A stretch of DNA of 64,000 bases, from the NCBI RefSeq assembly GCF_004321985.1, contig NZ_SCQN01000039.1:62001-126000 (forward strand). The letters run 5' to 3'. Source of the stretch: Castellaniella sp. GTDB taxonomy: Bacteria; Pseudomonadota; Gammaproteobacteria; Burkholderiales; Burkholderiaceae_B. The notes under the pieces are model-generated. The model ran no database searches. It was not told the origin of the DNA and saw only the letters and a program-made list of their open reading frames with translations. This document shows positions 59,984-64,000 of the stretch, one piece after another. The number at the start of each line of letters is the position of its first letter. Position 1 is the first letter of the stretch. A program made the translations under genes and the position numbers.

Positions 59984-60883
59984 GTGAGCTATTTTTCTTT
60001 ACTGACCGTCAACGGTCTGGTGATAGGGCTGATCTATGCCCTGACGGCGGCGGGCCTGACCCTGATATTTTCTGTCCTGCGCGTCGTGAACTTCGGCCAC
60101 GGCGCCCTCTACATGGTGGGGGGCTACGTTTCCTACTATGCGATCCGGTATCTCGGCCTGCCGCCGATTGGCGGGGTGATCGTGGCCATGGCTGCGCTGT
60201 TTCTGTTCGGCATCCTGTTCGAGATGCTGATCATGCGCCCCGTCTACACGGACGAGGTCGAACGCAAGGACGAGTACGCCATCATCGTGACGTTCGGGCT
60301 CACCATCCTCCTGTCGAACCTGGCCATCGTGGTGTTCGGGCCGTTCAGCAAATCACCGCCTCCGTTCATGGCGGGCACGCTGATCCTGGGGCCCATCATT
60401 CTTCCCTATGACCGCCTGATCGCGGCGCTGGTGGCCATCGCGCTGCTGTGCGCCACGACCTGGTTCCTCGCCCGCACCACGCTGGGGCAGGCGCTTGACG
60501 CGGTCAGCCAGAACCGCGAATCAGCTGCCGTCATCGGCATCAATCCGCGGCGCATGTACACCATCGCCTTCGGCCTGGGCTCGGCGCTGGCCGGCGGCGC
60601 CGGTGCCCTGATCGCGCCGATCTTCGCGCTGTCACCCAGCATGGGTGACCTGCCGGTCGTGCAGGCCTTCATCATCATCGTGATCGGCGGGATGGGTTCG
60701 GTCGGCGGCAGCATCGTCGGCGGCATCCTGCTGGGCCTGGCGCAAAGCTGGGGGGTTGGCTATCTGCCCGATCCGAATCGGGCGCTGGCCTATACCCAGG
60801 CGTTCGGCGCGGTGCTCCTCGTCATCACCTTGCTGTTCAGGCCCACCGGGCTGTTCGGGCGGGTCCACCTGAGGCTTGAATGA
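59984..60883 (+). CDS. Branched-chain amino acid-type ABC transporter permease (LivH family)
   Basis: GLIYALTAAGLTLIFSVLRVVNFGHGALYMVGGYVSYY. Confidence 0.93.
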   Translation: MSYFSLLTVNGLVIGLIYALTAAGLTLIFSVLRVVNFGHGALYMVGGYVSYYAIRYLGLPPIGGVIVAMAALFLFGILFEMLIMRPVYTDEVERKDEYAIIVTFGLTILLSNLAIVVFGPFSKSPPPFMAGTLILGPIILPYDRLIAALVAIALLCATTWFLARTTLGQALDAVSQNRESAAVIGINPRRMYTIAFGLGSALAGGAGALIAPIFALSPSMGDLPVVQAFIIIVIGGMGSVGGSIVGGILLGLAQSWGVGYLPDPNRALAYTQAFGAVLLVITLLFRPTGLFGRVHLRLE

Positions 60884-61878
60884 TGGCAACCGCACACTCG
60901 AAACGCCTGTCCGCATCCGGCATGGGTCAGACGCTGTTGCTGCTCGTGGCGTTGGCCGTGCCGCTCTTCGGCGGCGCCTACTGGATCCACGTGGGCGCGA
61001 TCCTCTGGTACTACGCCATCCTGGCATCCAGCTGGACGCTGCTGGCTGGATTTGCGGGCCAGTTCTCGTTCGCCCATCTGATGTTCGCCGCGCTGGGCGG
61101 GTATGCGTCGGCCCTGATCGTGGTGCACATGGGGACGGCGTATTTCCCCTTGGCGATCATCACCGGCGTGGTCCTCGCGATCGTCGTCGGGGCGCTGATC
61201 GGCTTCATGGTGCTGCGGCTCTCGGGGCCTTATCTGGCGCTGTTCACGCTGGCCATCTCCGAGGTGTTCCGGATGATACTGATTGCCGAAGAGCACATCA
61301 CCCGCGGCAGCCTTGGGTTGCAGGTCCCCAGATTCTTCAAGGGAGACTCGGACATCCCGTACTACTACCTCGGCCTGGCGCTACTGGTCGGCTCCATGCT
61401 TTTGATGGGGTTTCTGTTGCGTACCCGTGTCGGGCTGTTCCTGCGCGCCATTCGTGAAGACGAGGGGGCTACGCAGGCAAGTGGCGTCAATACGACGCAC
61501 TACAAGATTCTGGTGTTCGTCGTCACCAGCGGCATTGCGGCCATCGCGGGGATCTACTACGCCCACTTCATCGGGATCTTGACGCCCAACATGATGATTC
61601 TGCCGGAAATGGGCATCGTCATTGCCATGGCTGTCATCGGCGGCATCGAGAGCCTTCCGGGTGCCGTCGTAGGAGCGGCAATCGTCTACCTGCTGTCCGA
61701 GCTGCTGCGTGAGTACGGCGAGCTGCGTTTCGTGTTGCTCGGCCTTGCGCTGATCCTCGTCCAGCGATTCGCGCGCAATGGGCTGCTGCCTCTTATCGAG
61801 CGCTTCGGGCGACGTCCGGCGGTGTCGTCGCGGCTTGCAGTGCCGGATGGCGCATCGGAGAAACCGCATGGCAACTGA
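60880..61878 (+). CDS. Branched-chain amino acid-type ABC transporter permease (LivM family)
   Basis: YYAILASSWTLLAGFAGQFSFAHLMFAALGGYASALIV; FVVTSGIAAIAGIYYAHFIG. Confidence 0.92.
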   Translation: MMATAHSKRLSASGMGQTLLLLVALAVPLFGGAYWIHVGAILWYYAILASSWTLLAGFAGQFSFAHLMFAALGGYASALIVVHMGTAYFPLAIITGVVLAIVVGALIGFMVLRLSGPYLALFTLAISEVFRMILIAEEHITRGSLGLQVPRFFKGDSDIPYYYLGLALLVGSMLLMGFLLRTRVGLFLRAIREDEGATQASGVNTTHYKILVFVVTSGIAAIAGIYYAHFIGILTPNMMILPEMGIVIAMAVIGGIESLPGAVVGAAIVYLLSELLREYGELRFVLLGLALILVQRFARNGLLPLIERFGRRPAVSSRLAVPDGASEKPHGN

Positions 61879-62626
61879 TTCCTCCAGGCCTTTCTTCGCG
61901 GCGCAGCATCTCGCCAAGCATTTCGGTGGCATTCAGGCGGTTGCCGAGGTCTCTCTGGACATCGCGCCGGGCGAAATCGTTGGATTGATCGGGCCCAATG
62001 GGTCCGGGAAGACCACCACCATCAACATGCTCTGCGGCGCGCTCAACTCGGACGGCGGGAAGATCCTGCTGGACGGTGCCGATCTGACGGGCATGGCTGC
62101 CCATTTCTTCGCACGCCACGGTGTGGCGCGAACCTTCCAGGTTCCCCGGTTGTTCCGCCGCCTGAGCGTGCTGGAAAACCTGATCGTGCCGGCGCTTTCC
62201 GACAGGCGCGTGAAGCGCGCAGCCGCCGAGGACATGGCCGACGACGTGCTGGAATTTTTGCGGCTGTCGCACCTCAGCCAGGATTACGCACGTTCGCTGT
62301 CGGGGGGGCAACAGAAGCTTCTGGAGCTCGGGCGCGCGCTCATGCTGGACCCGAAACTCATTTTGCTGGACGAGCCGTTTGCCGGCGTGCACCCGCGATT
62401 GCTCAATCAGATCATCGAGCACATCAAGGCGCTGAATGAACGGGGGATGACGATCGTGCTGGTCGATCACAATCTGGATGCGATCCGTTCGGTTGTCCGC
62501 CGCGTCGCCGTCATGGCACAGGGGCGGAAGATCGCCGACGGATCCGTGGACGATGTGCTTCGCGATCCCGCAGTGATCCACGCCTATACCGGTTCACGCA
62601 AGTCGAATGGGAGGGCAGGATCATGA
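61868..62626 (+). CDS. Branched-chain amino acid-type ABC transporter ATP-binding protein (LivG family)
   Basis: LIGPNGSGKTTTINMLCGAL; LSGGQQKLLELGRALMLDPKLILLDEPFAGVHP. Confidence 0.93.
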   Translation: MATDSSRPFFAAQHLAKHFGGIQAVAEVSLDIAPGEIVGLIGPNGSGKTTTINMLCGALNSDGGKILLDGADLTGMAAHFFARHGVARTFQVPRLFRRLSVLENLIVPALSDRRVKRAAAEDMADDVLEFLRLSHLSQDYARSLSGGQQKLLELGRALMLDPKLILLDEPFAGVHPRLLNQIIEHIKALNERGMTIVLVDHNLDAIRSVVRRVAVMAQGRKIADGSVDDVLRDPAVIHAYTGSRKSNGRAGS

Positions 62627-63411
62627 CGACCATGGCGGGCCGCGCGCAGCCGGCCTCCTCGGAACCCTATTACGAGTCGGCGCCGCATTTTTCCGGGGAA
62701 GAACTGGTGGCGGGCTATACCCGGGACATCGACATCCTGCGAGGGCTGACCGCGCGGATCTGGAAGGGCAGGATTTCGTGCGTGGTGGGCCCCAACGGGA
62801 CCGGCAAATCGACCCTGCTGAAGGCCATGTTCGGTTTCCTGCGCCCCAGTGCCGGCCAGATCCTGCTCGATGGACAGGACATCACGGGCAGTCCGCCACA
62901 CCAGATGCTGAGCCTTGGCGTGGCCTACCTCCCGCAGCGTCCCAGCCTGTTCCCCTATTTGACGGTGGAATCCAACCTTCGCCTGGGGCTCTGGCACGCG
63001 CGTCTGAAAAAGTCGGAGATTCAGGACCGGCTCGACCGGGTCTATGCCCGGTTTCCGGTTGTCGAGAGCAAGCGCCGGCAGCCGGCCGGACAGCTTTCGG
63101 GGGGACAGCAGCGCCAGGTGGAGATTGCTCGCAGCCTCATGGCCGAACCATCCGTTTATCTGATCGATGAACCGACGGCCGGGATCGACCCGCAGACCAG
63201 CGAATCCATCTACGAGATCGTGGCCGGGCTGGCGCACGAGCTGGGAAAGGCGGTGTTGCTGGTGGACCAGGACATTCGCAGCGCATTGGACATCACGGAC
63301 TATGTATATGTGGTCAAGACGGGCGCGGTCGTCGCCAGCGGACCGCGGGAAGAGTTCGGCGGAGACACCGATGCACTGGTGGCGCGATGGCTCTATGCCA
63401 GTGGTGAGTGA
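62623..63411 (+). CDS. Branched-chain amino acid-type ABC transporter ATP-binding protein (LivF family)
   Basis: VVGPNGTGKSTLLKAMFGFL; LSGGQQRQVEIARSLMAEPSVYLIDEPTAGIDP. Confidence 0.93.
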   Translation: MTTMAGRAQPASSEPYYESAPHFSGEELVAGYTRDIDILRGLTARIWKGRISCVVGPNGTGKSTLLKAMFGFLRPSAGQILLDGQDITGSPPHQMLSLGVAYLPQRPSLFPYLTVESNLRLGLWHARLKKSEIQDRLDRVYARFPVVESKRRQPAGQLSGGQQRQVEIARSLMAEPSVYLIDEPTAGIDPQTSESIYEIVAGLAHELGKAVLLVDQDIRSALDITDYVYVVKTGAVVASGPREEFGGDTDALVARWLYASGE

Positions 63412-63489
63412 GGGCCGCCGGCGTTCGCCGCCTTCGGCGCGGCAACCCGTTCTTTCACTTTATCGTTGAACCAACCATCAGGATCAGTC

Positions 63490-64000
63490 ATGTCGTGGGA
63501 AACAGTCTTGTATGAGGCCAGTGAAGGCATCGCGGAGATTCAGCTCAACCGGCCTCAGCGGTTGAATGCCGTCGTGCAGCAGCTCTATGACGACCTGAAC
63601 GCCGCGCTGGATACTGCGGAACGTGATCCGGCAGTGCGTGTCATTCTGTTGTCAGGCGCGGGCCGTGCCTTTTGCGTGGGTGCTGACCTCAAGGCCCACA
63701 AGGCGGGCCGGACCGCGTTCGAGCGCCGTGAGTATCTGCGGGGCGAACAATCCGTGTGCCGGCGCCTGCTCCTGCTGTCCAAGCCGGTCGTGGCGGCCGT
63801 CCACGGCTATGCACTGGGCGCGGGTGCGGAGATGGCGGTAGCTTCGGATTTCATCCTGATGGCGCAGAGCGCCAGGATCGGTTTTCCTGAAATAAGCCTG
63901 GGGAACTTCCTGGGTGGCGGGGTGACCGCTCTGTTACCTCGGCTGGTGGGGCTGGCGAAGGCCCGGGAACTGGTGTTCCTGGGTGAAAAGATCTCTGCGG
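63490..64000 (+). CDS. Enoyl-CoA hydratase/isomerase family protein, truncated by window end
   Basis: MSWETVLYEASEGIAEIQLNRPQRLNAVVQQLYDDLNAAL...GAGRAFCVGADLKAH...AVHGYALGAGAEMAVASDFILMA. Confidence 0.92.
   Translation, partial: MSWETVLYEASEGIAEIQLNRPQRLNAVVQQLYDDLNAALDTAERDPAVRVILLSGAGRAFCVGADLKAHKAGRTAFERREYLRGEQSVCRRLLLLSKPVVAAVHGYALGAGAEMAVASDFILMAQSARIGFPEISLGNFLGGGVTALLPRLVGLAKARELVFLGEKISA

Noticed and set aside
1-64000. CRISPR arrays, rRNA and tRNA genes, toxin-antitoxin or phage-defence islands
   Set aside because: None found by reading; no regularly spaced repeats and no diagnostic proteins in the ORF track.

Overview
The window is a gene-dense, GC-rich stretch of chromosome. Gene content and synteny point to a betaproteobacterium of the Alcaligenaceae/Burkholderiales type (inference, no search run). 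I see no rRNA, tRNA, CRISPR array, IS element or prophage. Core blocks, left to right: (1) aa3-type cytochrome c oxidase operon on the minus strand (coxB-coxA-small assembly ORF-DUF2970-coxC, SURF1, SCO-like, ctaA), with no ctaG/cox11 in its usual slot; (2) Nudix, phaM-like, glmU, glycosyltransferase, gamma carbonic anhydrase, waaC, waaA, galU, coaX, birA; (3) dacC/A, ybeD, lipB, cobalamin adenosyltransferase, CusF-like protein, hslVU, dksA and a His-rich COG0523 GTPase; (4) Crp/Fnr regulator with a divergent His/Met-rich periplasmic protein, then a TsdBA-like cytochrome pair, xerC and DUF484; (5) a long minus-strand accessory block (liv-type ABC transporter, TetR, acyl-CoA ligase, DUF6285, APH-like kinase, acyl-CoA dehydrogenase, SDR, divergent thiolase) that resembles the levulinate/4-hydroxyacid lva pathway; (6) dapF, two lipid A acyltransferases, then a SAM-cycle block (metK, SAH riboswitch, ahcY, 4-TM protein, metF) with a structured metK leader; (7) slt, cca, murI, MidA-like methyltransferase, Lrp/AsnC, an AT-rich island, glmS; (8) a second accessory block (ornithine cyclodeaminase-like, C45 autoproteolytic hydrolase, second liv-type transporter, enoyl-CoA hydratase) with a double-palindrome operator region. 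The leads I rate highest are the metK leader RNA, the lva-like cluster with a transporter and TetR, and the C45/OCD/liv cluster with its GntR-type palindrome.
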